In this document: positions 15,001-25,391 of the stretch, piece by piece | Numbering within the stretch: position 1 is the first letter of the stretch | How the letters are laid out: each line of letters starts with the position of its first letter | NCBI GenBank assembly: GCA_947179485.1 | Contig: OX359247.1 | Location: 27,876,801-27,940,800 of the forward strand | DNA from: Allacma fusca | Taxonomy: Eukaryota > Arthropoda > Collembola > Symphypleona > Sminthuridae | DNA: 64,000 nucleotides | Direction of reading: 5' to 3' | The notes under the pieces: model-generated | Told to the model about the DNA's origin: nothing | The model's database searches: none | The model's input: only the letters and a program-made list of their open reading frames with translations | Translations under genes and position numbers: made by a program

Positions 15001-17875
15001 AGCAGGGAGGGAAACAGCCTGGAGATGGAAACAGCCGCCGTTTACGTTTCCTCTTTTTTCTTCTTTACGGAACAGTAGCTAAATAACTTAATATTGATAG
15101 AAGCAGTTGGAAGGATTTGATGGACGAGGGGACGGTGCTCGAATCTCTCCTTTCCACCAGCATACACAGTCACTCAGAAATTATGGTACCAACCGTTCTC
15201 CCACATCTCTGTACAGCGTGGGGAGTAGCAGCAACCGATCAATGGATCATGACGGGGATGCTAGTTCTTCCTCTAATTCCAACACACCTGAGACTCCGCG
15301 TCGTACATTAAATAATCAACCACGTTCACGTGAACCGGTTTACGCCAATGTTGATGTTCTGCAGGTGCTTCGTCATTTATTTGATTTAATTTTTTCTTTT
15401 GTAGACTTTCCTTATTATTTTACGCAATTTCAATTTTATTTCATTTTCCTTTTTCAATCCTGTTAGTAATAAATCCTATATGAACTGTAGTGCCCACACC
15501 CACAAGTATGGACACTTACATGATTTTTAAAATAGACGTGCTTCAGGATGAGTGTTACTCATCATAAATGTTGTTTAATTGTGCTAACAAAATGTTTCGC
15601 TACAGAATTTTAACTTGTCTTGTGTTGATCTGTTAATATTTTGTCTTTTACTTGAGTTAATATCCCTGCTATTTTGTTGGCAACTTTAAGACTCCTTCTG
15701 TTCTTTGGAGAAGGCTTTACTCCAGCGTACTGGTTTTTATATGTTTAGGTAGAAGTTATTTCGTGAGAAATTTTTCGATGGAATTTGCTTTTATCATTCG
15801 TTGTGGTAGTTTCATCTAAGACAGTTTTAGTAGGTATACTAATTTTTAGATATTCAGTTATTGTTACGTTTTAGAGCTGAATTCGCAACTGTGCAGTCAT
15901 ACTAACATTTCTTACTTTGCCGTTGTTTGTCAACTTTAACTCGATCTTACCGTTTGATTTGAATTTTCGGATTGCTTAATTTAATCGTTTAATTTTGAGC
16001 GCGATCATTCTACTAACTTTATAGCTAATTACGTGTTCACTGATCCTACTTTGAGTGAGTCCATTCTGACACCTGAGTTACTTATTGATGGAGGGACTGG
16101 TTGTACAGAGCATGCATAGAAGGTTTGTTGATTATTTTCATCTGCTATAGGATAATGGACCACGACTAGTACAAAAACCTCCCATACCCCCTCGTACTTC
16201 AAGTATTGAAAATACTGGCCGACCTCCAAGTGCCGGTTACGGCCAAAATGATGAGTCCAAGTCACCCACAACAAGAACCAATGGAAAAGGTGTCCACTCT
16301 CCAAGTGGCAATGGAAATTTAGACGAAATTGATGGATGGAACCAAAGAAATTCTTTAGAGAGAAGTAAGCAATTTTCTTTTAGTTTCACCTTCATCAGAA
16401 TATCGTTTGGCAATATGGCTAAGAAGCACTTGTAAAAAACTTGGAGCGCTGTTAAAAGCAGAAATACAATAACGCATTATGTAATTTTTGCCGGACATTT
16501 GCTCCATTAAGTGATTACGCATCTTAACTTGATTTCAGAAATTTTTTTTTGCTTTTAACAATGACTATAAATTTTCAGTTTTCTTTACTATTTGAAGCCA
16601 TACAAAATCTGACATTTTTAATTAGAAGCTGGAGCCTTGTGAATTAGTGTTGATAAGAGTTATGAATTAGTCACTTGTTGGTATTTAAGACTGCACAATC
16701 AATCAAAGGTTTTCTCCTGTTTGAATTCTCGCAGATATAATATATACATATGTATGTATATATTCATACACATATATATTTCGTGTATTTTTTGTGCTTT
16801 GTGTTGTCCGTGTTCGTTTAATGTTTAACAAGCAGACAAGATCGGTGTGTCAAAATCTTACGCATGAAAGTGTCTGCAGTTTTTGTTGTTGTGATGACCG
16901 ATTTGTGTGCTTAACTATAGGAGGTGAACCCCCTCCTCTTCCTGTGACGACTCCTCCTGCACATCTCCTTCCAAATAGGACGCGTCATGGTCTCTATCAT
17001 AATTCTAACAATGCGATTCGTTTGCATAATAATCGTCTAATTGAACCTTCGTTTTACCATGGTTTGTTTTACTTACTGTCTCACGTCATTAAAGTAAATA
17101 TTTGCAAAGTGTACATTTGCGTAACACATAACCATTTACTAAAATGTAACTTCAATAATAATTATTGTTGGTTTTGTTTGGCATTTACTTATTGCACCTT
17201 TTGTGAATCTAAGTATCTATATCATGAGGTAAATCCTAATGCAGTAGTCAATCTATAGATGACTAATTATTTATTAGTTTAACAAATATTTTACTCGCAG
17301 AAATATGACCACTTAATGGAAATCTAGTCGCTTACCCTTAACAGAGTAACCAGTAAACCGCTTCTTATGATCATTGAATATTTGTTATAAAATGCTTGTT
17401 GTAACTTGGTTTTGTTGCTTGTATTATATAAACGTGTTGGATATGGTGTTTTAAATGTTCAGTCTCAATTGGGCTATTTTGTACAAATTATGTACCATTT
17501 CGTGTACAGAGCTTTAAATTACTTAATTTTATGCTGGAAATACATTTTTGGTTGCAATAATAATTTAAGTGTATTTGAAGTTCGGAAAGTAATGAGTGTT
17601 TATTTTTCACAGCATACCCGTCTGGATCGGTTGGTAGGCATAGTACTGAAACGGGACCAAATAGACCTTCATCAATGCCACCTGGCTCCAGCCCGGTCGG
17701 CACACACATTCCGGAAACAAGACGACCAATGTCACAGACGCTAGAATCACGCCGAAGTAGGCACAGTGAGAGCTCAAGTGAAAGCGACTCACCGGCATCG
17801 AATGCAGGGAAAGATCGAAAAAAGCCTAGTGGTCTTATGGGATTATTCCGGCGGAAGAAAGCCACTCAGTTATAG
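1..17875 (+). CDS. kst: Beta-heavy spectrin (karst type), 5'-partial, 21 coding exons
   Basis: Seen: 21 exons join in one frame to about 3453 residues and a TAG stop. Exons: 1-186, 280-468, 591-816, 1006-1103, 1223-1372, 1514-3514, 3688-3906, 3986-4282, 4696-4841, 5793-6024, 6167-6337, 6465-11341, 11631-11707, 12489-12545, 12869-12928, 13400-13763, 14341-14476, 15107-15364, 16151-16364, 16921-17061, 17613-17875. All have GT/AG borders and matching phases. Order: half a spectrin repeat, SH3 (residues ~107-159), about 26 triple-helical repeats of ~106 residues with the usual W and KHQxFE-type motifs, PH domain (~3042-3155), Pro/Ser-rich tail. Known: an SH3 inside repeat 5 plus a C-terminal PH and ~30 repeats marks beta-heavy spectrin, which pairs with alpha-spectrin in the apical membrane skeleton of epithelia. 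The actin-binding CH domains and repeats 1-4 lie upstream of the window. Ordinary beta-spectrins have only 17 repeats and lack the SH3, so they are excluded. Family identity is very sure; a few small 3' exons are less so. Confidence 0.95.
280..816 (+). other. kst: SH3 domain exons of beta-heavy spectrin
   Basis: The SH3 domain is split by an intron at 469-590. The first exon (280-468) carries the ALYAF strand and ends after KGE. The second (591-816) carries the ligand-binding WW pair in EDWWNVR and the GFVPANYV strand. The acidic and aromatic lead-in, with EEEPVERTEY, is part of the same insert. The SH3 interrupts a spectrin repeat, which resumes at about 1223. The intron holds an AT dinucleotide run (about 508-556). 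The 3' part of the second exon is Lys-rich. Confidence 0.93.
4842..5792 (+). other. Intron of beta-heavy spectrin, 951 bp
   Basis: GTATGT donor and AATAG acceptor; the split codon CA+C restores frame. The interior is AT-rich. I see no coding or repeat structure in it. Confidence 0.85.
6465..11341 (+). other. kst: 4.9-kb single exon coding about 15 spectrin repeats
   Basis: An uninterrupted open frame of 1625 codons. It consists of repeated ~106-residue units with the spectrin signature: W in helix A, DYGxD-like loops, and KHQxFExEL in helix B. It ends in a highly charged coiled coil rich in E, K and R (about 11100-11340) that links the last repeat to the PH part. The donor GTAAGT begins at 11342 and the exon ends in phase 2. 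A short open frame extending to the TAA at 11343-11345 is read-through into the intron, not the true end of the protein. Confidence 0.93.
11708..12488 (+). other. Intron, 781 bp
   Basis: GTATGA donor at 11708 and TGTAG acceptor at 12488. AT-rich. Nothing recognised. Confidence 0.6.
12489..12928 (+). other. kst: Two small symmetric exons (57 and 60 nt), likely cassette exons
   Basis: Exon 12489-12545 reads GSDPGLVLAPLRVIDRLSD and exon 12869-12928 reads EEPEVVTDEKPSVEDVGVSE. Both start and end in phase 1, have AG/GT borders (GTGAGT and GTACTT donors), and fit between exon 11631-11707 and exon 13400-13763. Either or both could be skipped without shifting the frame. No homology guided these calls; they rest on frame, splice sites and residue composition. 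Confidence 0.6.
12929..13399 (+). other. Intron, 471 bp
   Basis: Lies between the second small exon and the PH exon, with a GTACTT donor and TGTAG acceptor. Nothing recognised. Confidence 0.6.
13400..14476 (+). other. kst: PH domain exons of beta-heavy spectrin
   Basis: Exons 13400-13763 and 14341-14476 join in phase 2 to give one pleckstrin-homology domain. It starts at EISGFLERKHEL, includes RSWKNYYSVLCGQLLCFFKD (strands 3-4) and closes with the C-terminal helix SVEEWLKKLTFHA, whose W is the invariant PH tryptophan. Lys/Arg-rich residues lead in (RRRTQSFRKLKK). PH domains of beta-spectrins bind inositol phospholipids and help membrane attachment. The intron 13764-14340 holds nothing recognised. 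Confidence 0.93.
14477..15106 (+). other. Intron, 630 bp
   Basis: GTAAGG donor directly after the PH exon, AAGCAG acceptor. Nothing recognised. Confidence 0.8.
15365..16150 (+). other. Intron, 786 bp
   Basis: GTGCTT donor, GCTATAG acceptor. T-rich. Nothing recognised. Confidence 0.75.
16365..16920 (+). other. Intron, 556 bp
   Basis: GTAAGC donor, ACTATAG acceptor. Contains a short AT run near 16738-16780. The open frame across its 3' end into the exon is read-through. Confidence 0.75.
17062..17612 (+). other. Last intron of beta-heavy spectrin, 551 bp
   Basis: GTTTGT donor, TTTTTCACAG acceptor; phase 1 on both sides. Nothing recognised inside. Confidence 0.8.
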
Positions 17876-18702
17876 GTCTAGCTATAACGCATTTAGTTTT
17901 GTCTCACATAAAAGACAACATTTACCATCGCTAACAAAATCGCTGCAATATTCGTGGTTAATTTATAGACTTAGTTATTATTAATATTATTGTCATTATT
18001 GTTATTATGGTAGAGATTTCATTGTGATTTGTAATGTTATCGAAAATTTATGTCATTATATGTATGTTAAAGGTACGAACATATTTCAAGTCAAATTTAC
18101 ACTTTAATTAGGCATATGTTCTGCAGACGTAATAGTGTAGTATATATAACAGTTCAGTGTATTTTTACTGCATAACAATATGCATAATTCCATACAACGA
18201 CACATTATTGTCATAATGTGGTCGCCTGTTGCAGCTTTTGCCCATGATTTAAGTACCTATATGTATTTGTAAGTATCTGTACTTGTGTAATTACTCGGTT
18301 AAAATATTACAACCACACCGCGACATTTCTAGCAAGCGATGTGTACTATGCTGATCATTTTGGAAAGTACATCTATTTTGGAAACTAATAAATGCATAAT
18401 ACCGGGTAGCAGTAATATGTTTACCAAGATGCATCTTATATTTTTTTGCACCATTTGGGAAGTAATTTAAAATCAAAACACCTCTTGTCGTATCTAATAG
18501 CATGCCATTCGCATTTTATTCATGTTTTTAGGGGCAAAGTGACCGTAAGCTACCTATTATGGATATGTCGTACTGTCTGCTTGACTCGGCTGGTTTTTAA
18601 TAGGATGTGTTGAACATGTGTACTAAAAACACCAATGACTTCAAATCTTTAATGACAGGGTAGGGTAGGAGTAAGAAGTCTTACTATTTTTAAAGGGTCA
18701 AC
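17876..18702 (+). other. 3' flank and probable 3' UTR of beta-heavy spectrin
   Basis: AT-rich, no coding signal. Contains a canonical AATAAA hexamer at 18387-18392, about 510 bp after the stop codon, the best visible polyadenylation signal for the spectrin transcript. Confidence 0.5.
18387..18392 (+). promoter_or_regulatory. Candidate polyadenylation signal AATAAA
   Basis: Exact hexamer in the 3' flank of the spectrin gene. Position only; in AT-rich DNA such hexamers arise by chance. Confidence 0.35.
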
Positions 18703-18845
18703 CAGGGTTGGATTTACGGGGTGGCCCACCCTGGCCCGGTCAGGGTAAAAAATGGTCGAAGGCCCTCAGATAGCAAGTGGAAATCCCAGAAATCCATTTT
18801 TAGGCTTAGGGCAAGGGTAAAAATTATTTTATTAATCCACCCCTG
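18703..18845. mobile_element. hAT-type MITE, 143 bp, with 8-bp target duplication
   Basis: Starts CAGGGTTGGATT and ends AATCCACCCCTG, an inverted repeat with one mismatch in 12. It is flanked by GGGTCAAC (18695-18702) and GGATCAAC (18846-18853), an 8-bp duplication with one difference. CAGGG termini and an 8-bp duplication are typical of hAT elements. It has no coding capacity. A relative lies at 57994-58132 in the opposite orientation. Confidence 0.85.
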
Positions 18846-19324
18846 GGATCAACCGTGTGACCTCCAAAAAGTAAAACAAGTCACATATTTTTAACACTTG
18901 CTAATACGCACGTGGAGGAACTGAGATGTACAGTCTTCATTACTTACATAAATTTATCGTTACAAATATTCCTCTCTTCAGTCACAAGGTGTCTTACAAT
19001 CAGTGACTCGTACGCTCTGAATTTAAAGAATCGTTCCACAATTAAAAATCATCGCTTCGCGATACTTTAAAGCTTGCGCAAAGGGGCGGCGTAGTCGCTC
19101 GATGGTTACGTTATATGAATATATAAGTTTATAATAAAATGGTATTTAAAAATAAAGACAAGGAAAAAGAGCAAGACGAGAAGTCCTTTTAACATATAGG
19201 TAATGTGACAAATCGAGGGAAACGTCTTCGTAGAAAGAAGGAAAGTACATATGTAAGTTTGGTAGTTTTGTCAGATGACATTGTTACATTTCTACAAAGG
19301 AAATCATCGGTTTATAGCAGGGTT
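18846..19324. other. Spacer, no gene seen
   Basis: Non-coding, mixed composition, with a short GC-richer patch near 19080-19105. Nothing recognised. Confidence 0.5.
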
Positions 19325-20269
19325 GGTTTGGTTTAAACCAAACGATTTAAACCATGGTTTAAACCACACGGGTTTTTTATAAAAACCAATGATTTAAACC
19401 AACGTACAAATCACCAGAAATTGTAATATTTTCCATCCAAAATGTTTACAATTTGTCGTGCACAAAACTTGCATTTTGCACTCCACGTATGTCAATTGTA
19501 CTCATCTTCTTTATTACCTTGTTTTTATTTCATCTTTGCCGCGAACTTATTTACCCACAAGCTTTCACCACATGCGACCCTTAGAACCAATATATACCAT
19601 TAGAAGCACACTTAAAATTCCGGAGTAAGATTAAACCAAAATGGGAAGTTAGTTATCCCCCAGCAGGAATAAAACGCTGGCGTGTCATGGATGATATAAA
19701 ATTTACTCCATAAGTACGGAGTACATTAAATTCGACGATTCCGGAGTGATTTTAGTTACAGAAAGTTTGACATATCTCGACTGATTTATTTTGTCCAGCC
19801 CCGGTTTAAAAATAACCATTATTACTGGTCTATATTAGTTCACATGCTAATTACTACTATTTTATTATTTTTTACATAATTATTTGCATGCACGGTAATT
19901 TTTCGGTAAGATTTTTATTCTTTTTGCAGGGATATAAAAATAACTAACAAATCAATATGCTTAGCGAAATACTGCTGAAATTTATTTATTAAAACATGTT
20001 AATTACTGGGAAATAAAAGCACAGAGTTCAGACACGCTTGGGGGAAGAGGAGATTTTTGCATCATGTCAAAAATAAAGTAATCGAAAAATTGCCAAACAG
20101 AGGCACAAGATGAGGGAAAGGATGTAAAAAACACATAAAATGATTTACATGCTAAGTCCACTCCACAGAGCAAGGTTTCAACTTATATAGCTCGATGCTC
20201 AAATATAACAAAAGTTTCCACAATGTCCAGATTCGTCAAGAAGCCTTTGCATACAATTTTAGAGGAGGT

Positions 20270-20668
20270 CAGGGGTCGGATTTTTGTAAATCTCCCTGGA
20301 AGATTTTTTCATTTTCCCTGCTGGTCATGATTTCCCTGTTAGAAGCAAGTTTAAAACTCCCTGTTGAAAAAATAATTTTCGTGAAACACCCCAACGAACT
20401 CAAAAATCCCTGCTGAAAAAAAGGTCAACAAATTTGAAAATCCCTGCTGACAAAAATCATTTTCGTAAATCACCTCAACAATTGCGAAAATCCCTGTTGA
20501 CAGAAATCATTTTCATAAAACACCTCAACAATTTCGAAAATCCCTGCCAAAACAAAGGTCAAAAGATTTGAAAATCCCTATTGGCAATCCCGTTCGAAAA
20601 TTTCCCTGCTGAAAATGTTTTTTCCCTGGGAAGATTCTTCCCGTCTTCCCACATAAATCCGACCCCTG
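20270..20668. mobile_element. hAT-type MITE, 399 bp, with internal tandem repeats
   Basis: Begins CAGGGGTCGGATTT and ends AAATCCGACCCCTG, a perfect 14-bp inverted repeat. Flanked by GAGGAGGT (20262-20269) and GCGGAGGT (20669-20676), an 8-bp duplication with one mismatch. The middle (about 20350-20580) holds roughly 60-bp degenerate tandem units built around AAATCCCTG and CACCTCAACAA. The subterminal ends also pair (CCCTGGAAGATT with AATCTTCCCAGGG-like sequence). It is nested inside the 6-kb element. Confidence 0.85.
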
Positions 20669-21189
20669 GCGGAGGTCACATCAGAGCATTTAGCGATTTC
20701 TTTAATGTCCTCCAGTGGCTACACAAAGCATGAAGCAAAAATAATTACAAATCTTATTGTAACATTAAAAGAAAGTATTATTTAAATTAAATGCTTAAAA
20801 CTCAATTACGTTGATGACTTCAATGAAAGATTTGGCACTGTCAACTTGGGTCATTTTTTTTCACTTTAGATCGTAAAATAGCCGAAAGCATGATAAACGC
20901 AACCGTGCTACAAGATAGCCCTACAATCACAATACGTTGATCAGTATGAATGTACGTATGTACATAAATATATATGCTCTTTGATGTAATGTTAAAAATA
21001 AAATAGACTAATTAAGTAAGATTTACCTTCCTGAACAATACCAAAAGGGAGTAAGGATTTTCTTTTCGATTCAAAGTAGAAAACTATTCTACCAAAAGCT
21101 TCACCCCATTTAGTACCAGTCTATTCTTACCAGTTACTTTTTTACTAGATAAATAATTTTGCAAATATATTGTTCAAGAGAATAATTAT

Positions 21190-22290
21190 TCAAGCATGAA
21201 GGATTACAGCTCCGTTCGTGTCCAGCATTCGAGGCCATTGAGTAAAAAACTCGGAATAATCCATATCATTTTTAACTTTTAAAATTGCCCCTCGTCTAGC
21301 CTGAAAGCTTTTCCGTAAAAAGTCGAACACCATTTGTGGTCGTTTAGTATGATGAAGGAGCCATGTTATACACTCCTCTGACTCGTCTTCATCGTAATCT
21401 TCACAAAATATTCGGATTAATAATATAACTTTTGGCGGTTATAAAATTCGTAAAGCTATTTATTACCTGGTTGTTCATTGGCAGCACATAAAATGGCATC
21501 TTCAATAAACTGCCCCTCTCCATTAGTTTCCCGAACTGACTTCCAAAAGTTCTTAAAATAATACTGAATGTAAACGGAAGGAGCCACAGATTTTTTTCTA
21601 TCGGTATTACTGTCCGTAACCATGGATGAAGGCGAGTAATAGGAATTCTACAGAAAATATCTCCAGTAAACAACAAAATGTAACTTAACAAGATTACTGC
21701 AAATTTTAGGGGGAACCTTTAAGTCAGTGCTTTCTTGTCCAGTGAGGGTGGGATAAAGTTGCGTAACTATACAATTTGCAAGCTGCTCGCGTTGATCCGT
21801 TGAGGGGCTGTACATCAAAATTGAAAGTACAAAATTTATACACAATGTAAAAACAAAGTACTGTAGTTTGTAAGGAGTACTTACTGGTTAGAGTGGCTTG
21901 TTTTTATCAAATCTGCACAAACGGACTTAACAAGATGGCGCCGCAATCTGGGTGTTAGGGGCTTCATAGACCCACTTAACTGAATAATTTGTTCCTCATA
22001 GGAGACACGCATTGAACTGTCATAGTTCCTTAAAACTTTCTTCACATCCTAAAAGTTTGTGTTCTTCGTTGTTATTATTAATAAATATTTGTCAATTCAA
22101 ATTACGATTTAAATTGCAATAAAAATGATTACCGTAATCTCGGATTCCTTATCAAAAAACGTTTCCTCTTTCGCGGCATTTTAGTTCTTGTATTGTCTAG
22201 ATTCACGGCTACACTAGATTCCAAGCTGGCTGAATCCAATAGTATCCCGGTTTTGATTACACCATTCTCCAAGAAAAGAGTAACCTATAA
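21190..22290 (-). pseudogene. Second coding region of the 6-kb transposon, exons of unknown function
   Basis: Open - strand segments with splice-like borders follow one another. About 22290-22150 includes SSVAVNLDNTRTKMPRKRKR. About 22010-21885 includes IIQLSGSMKPLTPRLRRHL and ends at a GTAAGT. About 21815-21690 includes QREQLANCIVTQLYPTLTG. About 21615-21472 includes FKNFWKSVRETNGEGQF. About 21400-21195 includes MVFDFLRKSFQARRGAILK. The pattern resembles accessory proteins that sit beside animal transposases (my recollection of the style, not a match I can test). No catalytic motif seen. Intactness cannot be judged. Confidence 0.45.
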
Positions 22291-22672
22291 AAATACGGCT
22301 GAATATTACTCTCACATTAAACATTAAAATTCATTAAATTTTACGATTGAAGCACTGGACTCCGGAAAAATGTCCGCAGGAGAAATGTCTACCTAGAAGG
22401 ACAGGATTTGGTCAGTACCAAGGTATATGTATTCAATCACAACTATCAGTCACTCTTCTAAAGCGATTACACGGAACAAGGTTTTCCATATTGAACATTT
22501 TAATTAAGGTTTCCACCCCATTGCCCAATATTTTATGCGCTCGAAGATGCGTCTCATATAGGGCTAAAAGTTCATTTCCGAGAAATTAAATCGTGTCTTG
22601 ACATTTAAAAATAGCCTCGACGATGAAAAACACGGGTGGATCAATCTTCATTGAAATTATTAATATTGCGTC

Positions 22673-24566
22673 TTACAATATTTGCCTTTCTCGGTATGAT
22701 ATCGTATCCAAAACCACCATCTCAGCATCTTCCAGAAAATCAGGTTCACGGCCAATCAGGTAACCGTTTTTATAGTGCTTGATAGGAATAACTTCAGCCT
22801 CGACCTCCGAGACGTTTGCGGGGTCAAATGTTTCGTTGAGTAAAATCTGAAACTCACAAACAATTGGGTTCCGCCGCATAACTGTCTTGCAAATGTTCTT
22901 AAAATTTCCGCAATTGTTGCTTACACCTTTAAAAATTCTATGCCTAGCTTCAATGAGCATTGTCCAATATCTAATTAGTGGACCAATTTGTCGGATGAGA
23001 GTTCCATAATGAGTAATAAAGTTATGTTTCGGTCTCGAGCGCAATCCGGAAATACTTTGGTAGAAAGTATGATAATCTTCGACGAGGTTTTGAAGGAATT
23101 CAATATCAGCATCGCGTATCACTGGTGACATAATTATTTCCAAAACGTCTTTCAGAATTAATATCAACTGATTGTGTTGACTGTCCTGTTCGAAGCAATC
23201 ACCGAAAAGAAATGTGAAACAACTGATCATAGTAATGATTTGGGCTGCAGTTTTTCCAAATCTCGTGTCGTTGGTGTTAAGTTTCGTTGCCACAATAATT
23301 TCGGGTTTTAAATGGTTGAAATGATGGTAATTAAAATTCCGAATGCGATCGTGTACTTCTTTTAATGATACTTTTTGTGTTGTTGTCAGAAATGAAATGT
23401 CAAATTTCATATCCAGAAGGACGATCCCTTCGAAGAAATCGTGCATAATATCCGGGCAATAGTTTTCAGAGACATGAAAATATTTTAATTCAGTAAATAT
23501 GGAAGGTGATTTTATACCCGTTTCAGAGGGTGAGTTTCTTGCTAAATTGAATTCGTAACTGTGGCGGGTTCGGTTTAGATTTGCCTGAGGTCTTCCATTG
23601 GTCGGGCACTGGAATTTTGACAACTTTGGTGTTAGCCAAGATTATTGCCAATAATTTGACCTAGCCGTATATTAATTAGGCCCCGATAATTAGATGTACG
23701 AATTTCGAGCCCATTTCTTTCGAGTTCTTGTAGATCATTTACAAGTACTTGAACAATTTTAAAAAATACTATATCTGCAATTAGACAGTGGTAGCTTCCC
23801 GGAACTATGTAGTTTTGGCACGTAAATCGCAATGTTTTGCTCCAACTCTCCGAGACGAGTTTCGGCATCTTTAAAATTATCGCTGTACTGAAATTCTTCG
23901 AACTGGTTAGAGCTGTCCAACAAAGACGGAGCTTTGGTTTATCATTTTTATTAGCTTGGTTTGTCGTATTGCAATGTGAATCAAAATGTCTTTTGAAGGA
24001 TTTATAATGCACAAAGTTTGTACTACATATTGGACAGATGCAGCTGTTACATCGAGCATTAATTCCATGAACCTTTTAAATGTGTGACCACATGCAATTC
24101 CAGTTTAATTTGTATTTCAAGGAACAGTAACTGCACTTTACCTCGGTACATTTTCTCTTCTTCTGAAACTCATCCAAAATTGCTATCCGGTGACCTATAC
24201 TGGATACTACTGCTTTCAGTTCTTTAAGGCTATCATCTTCAGCAACACGAGTAATAGTTATATAATCCAGGTTTTCATCTTAAGAATGCCAAAATTAAAT
24301 TAGTTATAAAATGACAACTACATCACTTGTTGTAGCTAATTTCGCAATATAGTTCTTCAATAAACAATATATATTCAGTAAGTATGAATTTTAATGTTAA
24401 AATCCCTATACAATGCAGCAATTGTACATACATACATAATAACCACAATGTTATTAACTATTATTTTTAAATAACATGTAAACAAACTTACCATGTATTT
24501 TTTGTCCGTAAATCACTTCCAGATTTAAGTATTTCTGAACTGAATCAATTATATTGAAACTCATGC
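22673..24566 (-). pseudogene. Transposase-like gene (EnSpm/CACTA Tnp2-like) with zinc fingers, broken
   Basis: A first exon at about 24566-24490 (MSFNIIDSVQKYLNLEVIY, then a GTAAG donor) is followed by an exon from about 24280. That exon has two Cys/His finger-like segments: CSYCSLKYK...H, then CPICSTNF ending HFDSHC. One in-frame TAA separates them (near 24077). Downstream the frame (24012-23632, then 23623-22673) reads through IGNNLG, FHVSENYCPDIMHDFFEG and KHNFITHYGTLIRQIGPL. The DIMHD...EG and KHxFxxHY blocks recur in animal proteins annotated near EnSpm/CACTA transposases (family recollection). It ends at the TAA near 22673. The frame change near 23630 may be a decayed splice or a frameshift. 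Confidence 0.6.
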
Positions 24567-25391
24567 TTATTTATTATATAAAACAGATCCAAAACGAGAG
24601 CAAGACTTAGCATGCCTTAAATGGCAGATTCCATGAGTGAGCTCTCTTATACTTCATTTCGTAAGGAATTCCTAACGGTCTTTATGTTGCTCTCCCGCTT
24701 GCTGGGTAAAATTACGCCGTTTGGAATTAAACCAAATTTTATTACTGAAAAGAGTGCTATTTAAGCTGTGTAAACTTAAGTATGCATTGTAGATTAAATT
24801 TATTTTCATAATTTTTGACCACCTGAGCAAATTTATTCCTCTGCGGCATTGTTTTTCATGTACCCAGCATCTGGGATAAAATCATTTTTTAGATGAATGC
24901 GTGCCATAAATGTGTCATTTATCTAATAAAATAATGAAAATTTCATGTGGGATTTATCATTGGAAAATTTAAGTTGGACAGGGGGGCCTTTATCCACAAG
25001 TTAGAATTTAAAAATTCTTCGCCATTTAGACCATGGTTTAAATCTGATGACGTTCGGATTCAGGTAAATTACAATCGTTGGAATTACAAATGGAGTTAGC
25101 GTAAAAGTTAAAGAAAATTATTATTAACAGTTCAGTTTATTTTGCCACCAATTTCTATGTCTTCTCACATTGAATTCTCATAACAGACTCTCATTTCAAT
25201 TTAGGATGCCTACCAATTATTTGTTTTTACAAATAGAAAAGTATTTTAAATGTATTATTTAAATATTCAATTCAGTAACAAATTTAGTATAATTATATTT
25301 TCATTGTTACAACTTAAAACAAACTACCTAATATCCTTAGCATCTCACTGTATATTTGGCGTCAACAAAATCATTTGGTTTAAACCAAACC

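Larger units (their letters stand above)
15107..17875 (+). other. kst: Pro/Ser-rich C-terminal tail exons of beta-heavy spectrin
   Basis: Four exons (15107-15364, 16151-16364, 16921-17061, 17613-17875) extend the protein about 290 residues past the PH domain. The tail is low in predicted structure, rich in S, P, N and T, with SH3-ligand-like PPIPPR (after 16151) and a proline run PPPLPVTTPP (after 16921). It ends LMGLFRRKKATQL. The last three residues TQL fit a class I PDZ-ligand pattern. Exon 16921-17061 is symmetric (phase 1-1) and could be skipped. Confidence 0.8.
19325..25391 (-). mobile_element. ~6.07-kb DNA transposon with matched terminal inverted repeats
   Basis: The left end 19325-19348 (GGTTTGGTTTAAACC, then AAACGATTT) matches the reverse complement of 25368-25391 at 23 of 24 bases. 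Secondary related motifs lie near 19349-19366 and 25030-25045. Between them lie - strand exons of a transposase-like gene (about 24566-22673), a second - strand coding region (about 22290-21190), and a younger MITE (20270-20668). The left end may extend to a CAGGG at 19318. The right end abuts LINE coding sequence at 25392. I find no clear target duplication. Superfamily is uncertain: the ORF looks EnSpm/CACTA-like, but the ends do not begin CACTA. Confidence 0.6.

Noticed and set aside
16794-17258. 154-codon + strand open frame in the spectrin 3' region
   Set aside because: Read-through of intron, exon and intron. Only 16921-17061 in that frame fits the spectrin splice phases.
17488-17865. 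125-codon - strand open frame over the last spectrin exon
   Set aside because: Shadow of the real + strand coding exon.
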